The notes beneath the pieces are model-generated. The model did not search any database and was not told the origin of the DNA. It saw only the letters and a program-made list of their open reading frames with translations. A program made the translations under genes and the position numbers. A DNA stretch of 64,000 bases from Pseudanabaena sp. Chao 1811. GTDB lineage: Bacteria > Cyanobacteriota > Cyanobacteriia > Pseudanabaenales > Pseudanabaenaceae. Where the stretch lies: positions 1,302,001-1,366,000 of the forward strand of contig NZ_CP101416.1 in NCBI RefSeq assembly GCF_027942295.1. The letters run 5' to 3'. Every line of letters starts with the position of its first letter. The first letter of the stretch is position 1. Below, in pieces: positions 38,396 through 47,003 of the stretch.

Positions 38396-38484
38396 CTCAA
38401 TTCTGATAAAGTGGTAAACCATGCGATCGCAGGTTTATGACCCCTCAAAACATCGATCAGAATATCAGTATCTAAAACATACAT
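38396..38484 (-). pseudogene. VapC-type PIN toxin, N-terminal fragment disrupted by IS256
   Basis: The minus-strand frame MYVLDTDILIDVLRGHKPAI, continuing to WFTTLSEL, is the start of a PIN-domain toxin, with the first metal-binding Asp in LDTDILID. It is broken off exactly at the IS end near 38395. The antitoxin gene 38494-38778 precedes it by 9 nt. Confidence 0.75.
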
Positions 38485-38493
38485 AAAATCACT

Positions 38494-38778
38494 TTATAAA
38501 TGTTGGCGATGTTCTGCTGCATGACGAATTTGACGCGCATATTCTTGACTATCCTTAATCTCAGGACGCGAGTTAATTAGTCCTTCACTTTGCCAATAGC
38601 TCACTAATTCTGCACCAGATCTAGGCAGATTCTCAGAAGATTTTCTAACAGCCAGAAGTTGCAGAATATATTCTGGTAAAGATAAACTAATTTTCCCTGC
38701 TTCCACAGATAGCTCTTGTTCCAATTCTTGAGGTAAATCTAAAGAAATTGTCATAGTCTTAATTTGGGGATTTGGCAT
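38494..38778 (-). CDS. antitoxin of a VapBC-like pair whose toxin is broken
   Basis: 94 residues: TMTISLDLPQELEQELSVEA (strand plus helix, RHH-like), then LPEYILQLLAVRK and an acidic tail RPEIKDSQEYARQIRHAAEH. Start at Met1 or Met9. The partner PIN gene immediately downstream is truncated by an IS fragment, leaving this antitoxin unpaired. Confidence 0.7.
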   Translation of the reverse strand: MPNPQIKTMTISLDLPQELEQELSVEAGKISLSLPEYILQLLAVRKSSENLPRSGAELVSYWQSEGLINSRPEIKDSQEYARQIRHAAEHRQHL

Positions 38779-38798
38779 TGCTGTCTATTAATATAGCA

Positions 38799-38839
38799 AA
38801 CAACAAAGAAGCCCCACATCGCAGGGCTTCTTTGTTGTT
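38799..38839. terminator. duplicate of the rbcS terminator hairpin
   Basis: AACAACAAAGAAGCCC/GGGCTTCTTTGTTGTT hairpin. Sequence and position relative to the rbcS remnant match the real rbcS terminator at 39222, with a few substitutions. Confidence 0.75.
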
Positions 38840-38931
38840 AAAGCTCAGTAACGAGCGCTGTTAGGTGCTGTATGATGAAACTCTGGACTTGGCACTGCTT
38901 GATGTTGTTGAAATCAACAACACGAATGAAA
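38838..38931 (-). pseudogene. duplicated 3' end of rbcS
   Basis: Minus-strand translation gives [20 protein letters not shown], then a 1-base loss shifts the frame before the equivalent of PNSARY-stop. The true gene reads [20 protein letters not shown] followed by [11 protein letters not shown] similarity to the rbcS end and its terminator spans about 110 bp (38821-38931 versus about 39242-39352). Confidence 0.9.
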
Positions 38932-38950
38932 ATTGTTTTTAGAAATTATT

Positions 38951-39181
38951 TTACTTAGATTCTTCTTTGAGACCAGTAATACCCATAACTGCGAAGGTTG
39001 ATGCACCTGTTACTTTTATGCCAATAATTACCCAAAAGGAGATTGGTTGATCTACTCGCGTAATCGGATTGCTTTGAGGCTTTGCAACAATCTGCCCAGT
39101 CATCAATTCGTAAATGACTACGCCAAATATTATGACCGATCCGATGAGTTGCCAACCACTTACACTTATCTTTCGATTCAT
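38951..39181 (-). CDS. small two-helix membrane protein
   Basis: 76 residues from ATG 39181 (MNRKISVSGW), chosen because GAAAGAG precedes it; an upstream ATG at 39220 lies in the rbcS terminator. Two helices: WQLIGSVIIFGVVIYELM and FWVIIGIKVTGASTFAVMGI. It sits between rbcS and the duplicated rbcS tail. Function unknown. Confidence 0.55.
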   Translation of the reverse strand: MNRKISVSGWQLIGSVIIFGVVIYELMTGQIVAKPQSNPITRVDQPISFWVIIGIKVTGASTFAVMGITGLKEESK

Positions 39182-39221
39182 GTGCTCTTTCACTATCCAG
39201 AACCTTTGATTTCTAACCATA

Positions 39222-39258
39222 AAACAAAAAAGCCCCGCATTGCGGGGCTTTTTTGTTT
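39222..39258. terminator. rbc operon terminator
   Basis: AAACAAAAAAGCCCCGC-ATT-GCGGGGCTTTTTTGTTT, 17-base perfect arms, just after the rbcS stop on the minus strand. Confidence 0.85.
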
Positions 39259-39266
39259 GTTAAAGC

Positions 39267-39602
39267 TTAGTAACGAGCGCTGTTAGGCTTGTGTACGATG
39301 AAGCTTTGGACTTGGCACTGCTTGATGTTGTCGAAAGCTACAACGCGGATGAAAGAACCAGGGTAGCTAGAACGGCAAGCTTGAACTTCGCTCAAAACTT
39401 CTTGAGGAGTTCTGGCGTTGAACAAAGGCAACTTCCAAAGAGTCCAGTAGTGGATCGCAGGATCGGAATCTTCGTTAAATTCGATCGCAGGATAGAAACC
39501 TTGCTTCAAGGTGTACTCGATTTGACGAGTGATTTGAGCATCGCTCAAAGGGGGAAGGTAGGAAAGAGTTTCGTAACGACGCTCTTTTGGTAAAGTTTGC
39601 AT
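39267..39602 (-). CDS. rbcS: ribulose bisphosphate carboxylase small chain
   Basis: 111 residues: [38 protein letters not shown] and [20 protein letters not shown] are the form-IB small subunit. Third gene of rbcL-rbcX-rbcS. It forms the L8S8 holoenzyme in the carboxysome. Confidence 0.98.
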   Translation of the reverse strand: MQTLPKERRYETLSYLPPLSDAQITRQIEYTLKQGFYPAIEFNEDSDPAIHYWTLWKLPLFNARTPQEVLSEVQACRSSYPGSFIRVVAFDNIKQCQVQSFIVHKPNSARY

Positions 39603-39642
39603 TATTTCCTCGCGATTGAAATTAAATTGCTATTGATTTGGG

Positions 39643-40131
39643 CTATTGATTTGCTTCCGTAGAAGCGCGATCGCCATCAACATCTGAGTCTGCAACTGCT
39701 TCGGGAGGATTACTGAGACTAGGTTCTGCAATAGGTTTCTTAGTTTCTATATCAGAATCTAGATTCTCACATTCTGCATATCCTTCAGAAGCCTGAACGC
39801 TCATGATGCGCTCAAAATGCCGACGACGAAGCTGCATATTTGATTGTTGAATACCTGTACGGGTCATTTCTGGCAAAAAATCTAAAATCTCATTTGCTAG
39901 ATGTTCTCGCACAGTCATCACTCGAAAAGCCATTTCTTGATGAACTTCAAATAAGTCTTTGATATAAAGCTCGCCATTCTGGAGTCTTTCGCGCGTCGAG
40001 AATTGGTTAAACCAAAGAGCCTTTAACTTATCAGTTTCCTCCAATTGCTCGGCAATAGTCTTAACAGCCTCGAAGGTCAAAAAATTGATCAACATATTGG
40101 CTGTGGACTTAGTACTGCGCTTAATATCCAT
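39643..40131 (-). CDS. rbcX: Rubisco assembly chaperone RbcX
   Basis: 162 residues: KSTANMLINFLTFEAVKTIA and HQEMAFRVMTVREHLANEIL are the RbcX helical core that binds the RbcL C-terminal peptide. The last ~45 residues are a low-complexity acidic tail. Located between rbcL and rbcS as in many cyanobacteria, separated from rbcL by a hairpin. Confidence 0.95.
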   Translation of the reverse strand: MDIKRSTKSTANMLINFLTFEAVKTIAEQLEETDKLKALWFNQFSTRERLQNGELYIKDLFEVHQEMAFRVMTVREHLANEILDFLPEMTRTGIQQSNMQLRRRHFERIMSVQASEGYAECENLDSDIETKKPIAEPSLSNPPEAVADSDVDGDRASTEANQ

Positions 40132-40152
40132 AGGCTGAATTCACCAAGAATT

Positions 40153-40191
40153 ATTACTATATTGTTTCGTAACACGAAACAATATAGTAAT
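40153..40191. repeat. intercistronic hairpin between rbcL and rbcX
   Basis: Perfect 17-base arms ATTACTATATTGTTTCG and complement with loop TAACA. Lacks a GC-rich stem and a U-run, so an mRNA processing or stabilising element fits better than a full terminator. Confidence 0.7.
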
Positions 40192-40203
40192 GGAGCTAAT
40201 CGA

Positions 40204-41634
40204 TTAGAGAGTATCCATTGCTTCAAACTCGAACTTGATTTCCTTCCAAAGTTCAAGAGCAGCATTCAATTCAGGAGACCAACGACCAGCTTCACGGAGG
40301 ATGTCGCCACCTTCACGCATCATGTCGCGACCTTCGTTACGAGCTTGGATACAAGCTTCGAGAGCAACACGGTTAGCGGTTGCACCAGGAGCAGCACCCC
40401 ATGGGTGACCCAAAGTACCACCACCGAACTGTAAGCAAGAATCATCGCCGAAGATTTCAACGAGCGCAGGCATGTGCCATACGTGGATACCACCCGAAGC
40501 AACGGGAAGTACACCAGGCATAGAAGCCCAATCTTGAGTGAAGTAGATACCACGATCGCGATCAAGTTCGATGTGGTCTTCACGCATTAGGTCAACAAAG
40601 CCCATGGTGATGCCCTTTTCGCCTTCGAGCTTACCAACAACGGTTCCAGAGTGGAGGTGATCACCACCAGACATACGAAGACACTTAGCCAAAACGCGGA
40701 AGTGAATCCCGTGAGTCTTTTGACGGTCGATAACAGCGTGCATAGCGCGGTGAATGTGCAAGAGCAAGCCATTGTCACGGCAGTACTTAGCAAGAGAGGT
40801 ATTAGCTGTGAAACCACCAGTCAAGAAGTCATGCATGATGATTGGTGTGCCAATTTCCTTAGCGAAAGCTGCACGTTCCATCATTTGCTCAGATGTAGGC
40901 GCAGTTACGTTGAGGTAGTGACCCTTGATTTCGCCAGTTTCAGCTTGTGCTTTTTCGATTGCTTCTTGTACAAACAGGAAGCGATCACGCCAGCGCATGA
41001 AAGGCTGAGAGTTAATGTTTTCGTCGTCTTTGGTGAAGTCTAGACCGCCGCGTAAGCACTCATATACTGCACGACCGTAGTTCTTCGCAGAAAGACCTAA
41101 TTTAGGCTTAATGGTACAGCCGAGAAGAGGACGACCGTACTTGTTCAACTTGTCGCGCTCAACTTGGATACCGTGAGGAGGTCCTTGGAATGTCTTTAGG
41201 TATGCGATGGGTACGCGGATGTCTTCTAGACGAAGTGCGCGGAGAGCTTTGAAACCGAACACGTTACCAACCAATGAGGTGAGCAAGTTGGTTACAGAGC
41301 CTTCTTCAAACAAATCTAGAGGATATGCGATGTAAGCAATATATTGATTGTCTTCGTTAGGTACTGGCTCGACATCATAGCAGCGACCTTTGTAGCGATC
41401 GAGGTCGGTCAACAAGTCTGTCCATACAGTAGTCCATGTACCAGTAGAAGATTCTGCGGCAACTGCTGCTGCTGCTTCTTCGGGAGGTACGCCTGGTTGA
41501 GGCACGAAGCGGAAAGCTGCGAGAAGGTCAGTATCTCTGGGTGTGTAATCGGGGGTATAGTACTTTAGTTTATAGTCCTGAACACCAGCGTCGTACCCAG
41601 CCTTGGCTTTAGACTGTGTTTTTGAGTAAGACAT
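40204..41634 (-). CDS. rbcL: ribulose bisphosphate carboxylase large chain
   Basis: 476 residues from ATG 41634 ([20 protein letters not shown]), with AAGGAG eight bases upstream; translation can be extended to 41733 but that part is leader. [20 protein letters not shown] (carbamylated Lys), [20 protein letters not shown] (loop 6 neighbour region), [20 protein letters not shown] and a TVVGKLEGE loop identify form IB. First gene of the rbc operon. Confidence 0.99.
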   Translation of the reverse strand: MSYSKTQSKAKAGYDAGVQDYKLKYYTPDYTPRDTDLLAAFRFVPQPGVPPEEAAAAVAAESSTGTWTTVWTDLLTDLDRYKGRCYDVEPVPNEDNQYIAYIAYPLDLFEEGSVTNLLTSLVGNVFGFKALRALRLEDIRVPIAYLKTFQGPPHGIQVERDKLNKYGRPLLGCTIKPKLGLSAKNYGRAVYECLRGGLDFTKDDENINSQPFMRWRDRFLFVQEAIEKAQAETGEIKGHYLNVTAPTSEQMMERAAFAKEIGTPIIMHDFLTGGFTANTSLAKYCRDNGLLLHIHRAMHAVIDRQKTHGIHFRVLAKCLRMSGGDHLHSGTVVGKLEGEKGITMGFVDLMREDHIELDRDRGIYFTQDWASMPGVLPVASGGIHVWHMPALVEIFGDDSCLQFGGGTLGHPWGAAPGATANRVALEACIQARNEGRDMMREGGDILREAGRWSPELNAALELWKEIKFEFEAMDTL

Positions 41635-41639
41635 TAATA

Positions 41640-42480
41640 TCTCCTTACTAGAGTTAAATTGAGAATCGTTTAAATTTCCACCATTCGTCCTATGGCAGTT
41701 TGCTCCCGTGAGAGTGCGTAAGGCAAAAATCATGCCTCAAGACTCAAAACGATGATTGACAGTAATCAAGACTGAAAGGCAAGCTTTGGAACTGAAAAAT
41801 GAGAAAAATTTTTGGTTCTATGCGTCACTGAGTCTTAAAACTGGGTTGCCCGCAAACTGCACGGGGCGCTGCAAAAAAACTTAAGAGGCAGAGTCCAAGA
41901 GTCAAATCAGATATCTCTTTATTTGGCTTTTTGGCGCTGGCTCCTTGGTGGAACATTTTTTGCTTTATATAAGTTAATCCTATCAGGAATTCTTCGTGTG
42001 AAGCCCTTGAGTGATGTCTTTAATTTAAACATAAAGTGCGTATCTACATTTACTTTTTTTTGAAAAATTTTTTTTAAAAAGCACCTTTTTTGGTTATAAA
42101 TTCATATAAAAAATTTATATCACTCTAATAAGCTAGATATATCCTCTAGTACTTGTTTGCAATTGTTTTAGTTAGATCTAGTTGCTCAAACTCTTGCCAG
42201 CCAAATGCTTGGGCAACAATATGCCAGTCAATTTATATTAATAAAACTAAGTATCTATTCTTTAAATTTTTGGATCAACTGGCACACTGTTAGCCTAAAA
42301 ATGTTATGAATAGACGGCAATTTTAACAGTATTAAAACAATATTAGAAATCCTAATAGCAGATATATAAATAGAAAATCAATCAATTTTGATTGGGCTTT
42401 GTTATCAAGTTAGCTGTCGATTTAAATAGAGTATTTCTACTCATTGCTATTATTGCCAAACTCAGAAGTGGGCGGAGTGA
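41640..42480 (-). promoter_or_regulatory. long rbcL upstream region
   Basis: An 850-bp AT-rich stretch without a credible gene on either strand. It holds the rbcL promoter and leader. A GTA-N8-TAC box lies about 400 bp before the rbcL start (separate entry). A long homopolymer-rich segment (runs of A and T) at about 42050-42125 may act as an UP-like element. Confidence 0.6.
42040..42053 (-). promoter_or_regulatory. NtcA-type binding site upstream of rbcL
   Basis: On the minus strand GTA-AATGTAGA-TAC matches the NtcA consensus GTA-N8-TAC. Binding of NtcA/BifA to the rbcL upstream region is known in Anabaena. A TAAATT hexamer follows, but nearer than the usual spacing, so the mode of control is open. 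Confidence 0.45.
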
Positions 42481-42491
42481 CTCCCTAGCGT

Positions 42492-43253
42492 TTAGCGGAT
42501 TTGCTGATTCAGCCATGACAACAGTACTTGCTCTAGGGTGTGATTATTTTTGTGCATTTCCTGTTTGACCCATTGAGCGATCGCGTCAATAGCGGAGAAA
42601 CTTTCGCCTGCCTTCCATTTGACATCAATGCCCATAGAGGTGAGGTGAGTGCCTTCGAGGGTTTGCAGGCTTACGGTTTTGGGGAATTTCTGCTTGAGGA
42701 GATCTGCAAGGCTGAAAATCTCGTCAATATCATCGTCAATAAATTTAATGAGTAAATTATGGGTGGTTTGGTAATTGGCGCTAACTAGCTGCTCGGTTTC
42801 CTTGGGTGTGGGGGTGAACTCCATTGATGACATTTCAGGGATAGTGTTGGAGAGTTCTTTAAAAAAAGGAATCGAGCGATCGGCGCTGTAGTTGTTGTAG
42901 GCAATGTACATATTGCCTGCACGGGTGGGTTTATACAGACTATTAATTAGTAAATGGATTTTGCAACCCATGCTATGCCCCATGCCAAACACAGGGAAAT
43001 AGTCGAGAAATAGTTTGCTGCGTGCCTTGCGAAAGGACGTATGAACATCACGGGCAATTTGGCGATGGTCAAAGGTGTTATTGAGAAAGGGAGTAGCCAC
43101 GATCGCATAGTTATTTTGAGCAAGTTGCTCTAGCACACGGCTATAGGCAACCTGTGGGGCGGCTGCAAAAAATGCGCCGCCGAGAAAGTGAATTACACCT
43201 TTGGGTTTGGCTGGAGTCAAAACCCAATTTTCTTCAACCTGCTTCCATTGCAT
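42492..43253 (-). CDS. DUF1350 alpha/beta-hydrolase-like protein
   Basis: 253 residues: KPKGVIHFLGGAFFAAAPQV, YSRVLEQLAQNNYAIVATPF and FGMGHSMGCKIHLLINSLY, the DUF1350 pattern with a GHSMG nucleophile elbow. Conserved in cyanobacteria and plastids; substrate unknown. Monocistronic. Confidence 0.85.
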   Translation of the reverse strand: MQWKQVEENWVLTPAKPKGVIHFLGGAFFAAAPQVAYSRVLEQLAQNNYAIVATPFLNNTFDHRQIARDVHTSFRKARSKLFLDYFPVFGMGHSMGCKIHLLINSLYKPTRAGNMYIAYNNYSADRSIPFFKELSNTIPEMSSMEFTPTPKETEQLVSANYQTTHNLLIKFIDDDIDEIFSLADLLKQKFPKTVSLQTLEGTHLTSMGIDVKWKAGESFSAIDAIAQWVKQEMHKNNHTLEQVLLSWLNQQIR

Positions 43254-43314
43254 TGGCTTAGCTACTATTTGTGTTTTACACTTCTTTACATCTCTCCTAT
43301 CTTAACCTGAGTTA

Positions 43315-43383
43315 GATAACGCGATTTGTGCCGCGTTTTTGATATCTCTTTGGGCGGCACAAATCGCGGAAAATGACGTTATC
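43315..43383. repeat. inverted repeat before the BASS transporter gene
   Basis: CGCGATTTGTGCCGC (43320-43334) pairs perfectly with 43354-43368; outer GATAAC/GTTATC extends it. It covers a TTG that could start the transporter frame, so the real start is probably ATG 43399 and the hairpin lies in the leader. Confidence 0.7.
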
Positions 43384-43398
43384 TTAATCAATTCATCT

Positions 43399-44262
43399 AT
43401 GGAATCAAATATTTTTACGTCGCTGATCTTGCCGATCGCGCTAGGAACGATGATGCTTGGTATGGGTTTATCGCTTGTGCCAGAAGACTTTCAGCGAGTG
43501 GGAAAATATCCAAAAGCTGTCGCAATTGGGTTAATCAGTCAGTTGGTGGTGTTGCCTTTAATTGGGTTGGCGATCGCTAAGCTTGTGCCGATGCAACCTG
43601 CGATCGCTACGGGTTTGATGATATTGGCGTTATGCCCGGGGGGAGTTTCCTCAAACTTGGTTACATTTTTAGCGAAAGGTGATGTAGCCCTGAGTGTGAC
43701 CTTAACGGCTTTAAGCAGTCTGATTACGATATTTACGATTCCTATTTTTGCGAATTTGGCTAGCCAACATTTCTTTGGGCAAGGTGCGGCGGTTGAGTTG
43801 CCCATCGGGACGACAATTGGACAAATTTTTGTGATTACCTTTTTACCGATCGCGATCGGCATGAGTATGCGTCAGTTTGCGCCGAACCTATCGGCAAAGT
43901 TAGAAAAAGTAACCAGCATCTCGGCTGCCGTACTATTGGCAGTAATTATTTTGTTGTTGATCGTCAAAGAATGGAGTCGGTTGCCAGATTTTATTGTCCA
44001 AGTTGGGGTTGGGGTGTTGCTGTTGAATATCCTTTCGATGGCGGCAGGATTCTATTTGAGCAAATTTTTTCAGCTTAACCCCAAGCAACAAATCTGTATC
44101 AGTATTGAGGTGGGTTTGCAAAATGGAACTCTCGCGATCGCGATTACCGCAGGATTACTGAATAATCCAGATATGGCGGTTCCTGCGGCAGTTTATAGCC
44201 TATTGATGTATGTGACGGGCTGTTTAGCGATCGGTTATGGTCGCAAGTTGGCTGAAACATAA
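43399..44262 (+). CDS. bile acid:sodium symporter family (BASS) transporter
   Basis: 287 residues from ATG 43399 (MESNIFTSLILPIAL). Nine to ten helices with LGTMMLGMGLSLVPEDFQRV, LCPGGVSSNLVTFLAKGDVA and ISIEVGLQNGTLAIAITAGL, the BASS signature loops for Na+ binding. BASS carriers move organic acids such as pyruvate; the substrate here is unknown. Confidence 0.9.
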   Translation: MESNIFTSLILPIALGTMMLGMGLSLVPEDFQRVGKYPKAVAIGLISQLVVLPLIGLAIAKLVPMQPAIATGLMILALCPGGVSSNLVTFLAKGDVALSVTLTALSSLITIFTIPIFANLASQHFFGQGAAVELPIGTTIGQIFVITFLPIAIGMSMRQFAPNLSAKLEKVTSISAAVLLAVIILLLIVKEWSRLPDFIVQVGVGVLLLNILSMAAGFYLSKFFQLNPKQQICISIEVGLQNGTLAIAITAGLLNNPDMAVPAAVYSLLMYVTGCLAIGYGRKLAET

Positions 44263-44291
44263 AAAAGGGGGCGCAATGCGCCCCCTTTTTT
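44261..44291. terminator. bidirectional terminator between convergent genes
   Basis: AAAAAAGGGGGCGC-AAT-GCGCCCCCTTTTTT with 14-base arms, starting in the stop codon of the BASS gene and ending next to the stop of the DUF3611 gene. Confidence 0.88.
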
Positions 44292-44898
44292 ACTCACGAT
44301 TAGGCTTGTCGGTGGCTCGATTTAGCAACCATAGTGAGGTGACTAAACCGACAAAGTGGGCAAAGATAATATTGAAACTGGCTTGAATGATTTGAAAGTC
44401 GAGGGGCTGAATGGTCAGATTAAAATTTCCTGCGCCTGCAAATACGCCCTGTTGTGATCGCAGGGTTAGTGCACCCACAATTGAAGCGGCTCCGATCAAA
44501 GTAATCAACATCCCCAATAAGTTAATGATGATGCCAATTTTGATTTGAAATACGGTTTGGCTTTTGGTGGGGCGATCGGGCGATCGCAACTTGTTCGCCA
44601 TTCGGGTATAACGAAAATTCCAGAAAATACTTGCACCGAGTACCGCTATACCTGCCCATGCAAAACTCAGTCCCGGAAGGGTAGCAGGGTTGCTATCTGC
44701 ACCTGTAGGCGTATTTGTCGTTGGTGCTTTTAATAAAACAAGTTGCAGCAAGACTAGCGCAGAAACTACGCATAAAACAACCTGTGTCCAAAAAGATGCC
44801 CAACCCCAGCGCCGAAAGGCTAAAACGACACGCAACACATTTGGGGACACATCGCTGTTATCTTCTTCTTTCTTAGCGCTTTTTAGTTCTCTGGGCAT
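44290..44898 (-). CDS. DUF3611 membrane protein (TIC21/PIC1-related)
   Basis: 202 residues, four helices: AFRRWGWASFWTQVVLCVVS, FAWAGIAVLGASIFWNFRYT, GIIINLLGMLITLIGAASIV and FVGLVTSLWLLNRAT. The pattern is that of DUF3611, which includes the plastid envelope protein TIC21/PIC1 and its cyanobacterial homologues implicated in iron uptake. Function inferred from family. Confidence 0.8.
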   Translation of the reverse strand: MPRELKSAKKEEDNSDVSPNVLRVVLAFRRWGWASFWTQVVLCVVSALVLLQLVLLKAPTTNTPTGADSNPATLPGLSFAWAGIAVLGASIFWNFRYTRMANKLRSPDRPTKSQTVFQIKIGIIINLLGMLITLIGAASIVGALTLRSQQGVFAGAGNFNLTIQPLDFQIIQASFNIIFAHFVGLVTSLWLLNRATDKPNRE

Positions 44899-45057
44899 AG
44901 GTGTTAAGTAAAAACTAGTTATTTCTCATGATCATTATGCAATTTGTGGTGTCAATGAGACTGAGGAAGGCATATTACTAGAATATAGCTTGGAGTGATG
45001 GCAGAAGCATCATAATTATCAAAAAAATTGTTGGTCTTTTCAGGGAGATCCTAGTCT

Positions 45058-46086
45058 GTGAAATTTTTTCAACGCCTGATCACTTTTGCCAGACTTCTTT
45101 TTTGTTTGATTTTCTTATCAATGAGCATAGTCATGCCTGTTGAAGCACAAATTGTCCCAACAAAACCTGTTCAAACAGAGATAATCCAAGAGGCTCCATT
45201 AGGAGTTTTTCTGACCCAACTTGGGGATTTTGATGTGCAGAAGAAGTCTTTCTCCGCCACATTTTGGCTTTGGACGCAGACAGGCAATGCGGAAAAAAGC
45301 ATTCTCGATTCGATAGAATTCCCAAATGCAGTTACTGTGAAAGTTTCCGACAATATTACGAACCCAACTGCGACAGGCAAGTGGCTCCAGAGAAAAGTTA
45401 TTGGTACATTTCGTCATAACTGGGATATGCGGAATTTTCCTTTTGACTCCCAGAAACTGATAATTCTAGCGGAAGAATCCGATCGCGATCTGAGTAAACT
45501 GCGCTATGTACCAGATCAGAAGAATTCCTCGATCGATGAAGATATTAAAATTGATGGCTGGGCAATTAAGCGCTATAGCATCGAACCTTTAGTAAAGAAA
45601 TACCGTTCTAATTTTGGTGATCCTAGTCTACCTTCGGGTTCTTCTAGTGAATACACAAGTATGCAACTGAAAATTGAGCTTCAGCGAAATGATTTGAATG
45701 GTTTTTTCAAACTAACTGCGGGTGCTTTTGCCGCAGCGGGTCTAGCCTTAGTCTCTTACTTGCTCCATGCCGACAGTGCTGCCACACTGGGTCCCCGACT
45801 AGGTCTGCTGGCGGGTTCGATGTTTGCTGTCGTAATCAGCCTCCGCAGCGCTAGTAATGAACTAGGCGCTATGGCATATCTGACACTTGTTGACTGTGTG
45901 CATTTGGGAGTAATGTTCTACATTCTTGCTGCGGCTGCGACTGAGATCTATATCTTGTACGATCTTCAAAAACATAACAATGCGATCGCCAGCAAAAAAA
46001 TTGGAATACGTGCCGCTATATTCAGTACGTTAGTATTTTTCACTTTTGTTGGGGTGCTTATTTGGGGTGCAATCCATCACTCCTGA
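45058..46086 (+). CDS. bacterial pentameric ligand-gated ion channel homologue
   Basis: 342 residues with GTG start preceded by AGGGAG. A signal peptide (residues 1-30, cut near VEAQ) leads a beta-rich extracellular domain with FRHNWDMRNFPFDSQKLIIL, the WxxxxFPFDxQ hallmark of the Cys-loop receptor ligand-binding domain; the Cys pair is absent, as in prokaryotic members. Four helices follow from about residue 222, with LGPRLGLLAGSMFAVVISL and YLTLVDCVHLGVMFYILAA resembling the M2-M3 region. GLIC/ELIC-type channels are pentamers gated by protons or amines; the ligand here is unknown. Confidence 0.78.
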   Translation: MKFFQRLITFARLLFCLIFLSMSIVMPVEAQIVPTKPVQTEIIQEAPLGVFLTQLGDFDVQKKSFSATFWLWTQTGNAEKSILDSIEFPNAVTVKVSDNITNPTATGKWLQRKVIGTFRHNWDMRNFPFDSQKLIILAEESDRDLSKLRYVPDQKNSSIDEDIKIDGWAIKRYSIEPLVKKYRSNFGDPSLPSGSSSEYTSMQLKIELQRNDLNGFFKLTAGAFAAAGLALVSYLLHADSAATLGPRLGLLAGSMFAVVISLRSASNELGAMAYLTLVDCVHLGVMFYILAAAATEIYILYDLQKHNNAIASKKIGIRAAIFSTLVFFTFVGVLIWGAIHHS

Positions 46087-46151
46087 TCAATTTGCTGAAC
46101 ATGCGAAATAGCCCTTAAGTGCTTACAGTGCTTTGCACTCAAGCCTAAACC

Positions 46152-46200
46152 AAGAAAAGTTTTAAAAGCGTTGCTTCGCAACGCTTTTAAAACTTTTCTT
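46152..46200. terminator. bidirectional terminator, 23-bp perfect palindrome
   Basis: AAGAAAAGTTTTAAAAGCGT... arms of 23 bases with loop TTC, between the convergent channel and TerB genes. Confidence 0.85.
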
Positions 46201-46208
46201 GTGGTTCC

Positions 46209-46856
46209 TTAGCAATACTTAGAGATATCTTCGCCTTTGTCAGCGAGATAACTAAGCGATCGAAAACGTAATCCCACGAGCTGATCGTATAGAGGATTAA
46301 TTTCACACATGGCGGGAATGTGCATGATTTTGCGTCCAAACAAGACGATATCGCGCTCGAAAGGACATTGAGCGGGGACAACCTTACAAATTAGGTTCGC
46401 CAGTCGGGAATCATGGATATCCATATGATCGAGCCATTCCTTGACAGGCTCTAGCAGATCGGGATGATGCTCTTCATGGTGTGATGCGGATTCTAATTTG
46501 ATCCGTAATTCGTTGATTGGCGTTATTTCTTGATCAAGAGCCGTGCAAAATTCTTGAATAACGCGATCTTCTGTATCTGTATATTTACCGTCGGCGAGTG
46601 CCATCATCACTGCCATTCGTAAAAAATTCTGCCCCACCCTGCGATCGCTACCCAATGCATCAGCCAGTTCTTGGGCGCTAATTGGTTCAAAACTTGAAAT
46701 GGGAATTTCCTCGCCCCATTCATCACTATGGCTGATCTGATCAAAAAGGTTACGCTCTTGATCACTGTAATCATTGTCTGCGAGAGCCACGCTCATGAGT
46801 CCCCGCAACCAAGCTGAAATCTGCGCTTGTGTATAAGTTGGATGATCTGTTTTCAT
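46209..46856 (-). CDS. TerB-like domain fused to Mo-dependent nitrogenase C-terminus-like domain
   Basis: 215 residues. Residues 1-130 have two TerB-like repeats (WLRGLMSVALADNDYSDQER; RMAVMMALADGKYTDTEDRV) with acidic, metal-binding-like loops. Residues 140-215 read HDSRLANLICKVVPAQCPFE, IMHIPAMCEINPLYDQLVGL and SLSYLADKGED, the cyanobacterial domain named after Mo-nitrogenase C-termini. No nitrogenase genes are near, so the name should not be taken as function. Confidence 0.75.
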   Translation of the reverse strand: MKTDHPTYTQAQISAWLRGLMSVALADNDYSDQERNLFDQISHSDEWGEEIPISSFEPISAQELADALGSDRRVGQNFLRMAVMMALADGKYTDTEDRVIQEFCTALDQEITPINELRIKLESASHHEEHHPDLLEPVKEWLDHMDIHDSRLANLICKVVPAQCPFERDIVLFGRKIMHIPAMCEINPLYDQLVGLRFRSLSYLADKGEDISKYC

Positions 46857-47003
46857 AACAAGTCAGTCTACAGGTTGACTAAATCATAGATTGCTTTGTC
46901 TTGCATTGGTGCAGTTATGGCATTAAGGAATGTTTAACAATAATCCCCTTACTTAACAATGAGTCTTCCCATCATCCAAAAATCTAGGGCTTTACGCTAA
47001 TCT

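Noticed and set aside
40320-41043. Open frames inside rbcL on both strands
   Set aside because: Shadow frames of a highly conserved, codon-biased gene.
41635-41733. N-terminal extension of rbcL
   Set aside because: The extension has no similarity to Rubisco; ATG 41634 has a good AAGGAG site and gives the standard N-terminus.
46209-46856. Nitrogenase component
   Set aside because: The similarity is to a small domain historically named after Mo-nitrogenase; cofactor-binding motifs are absent.
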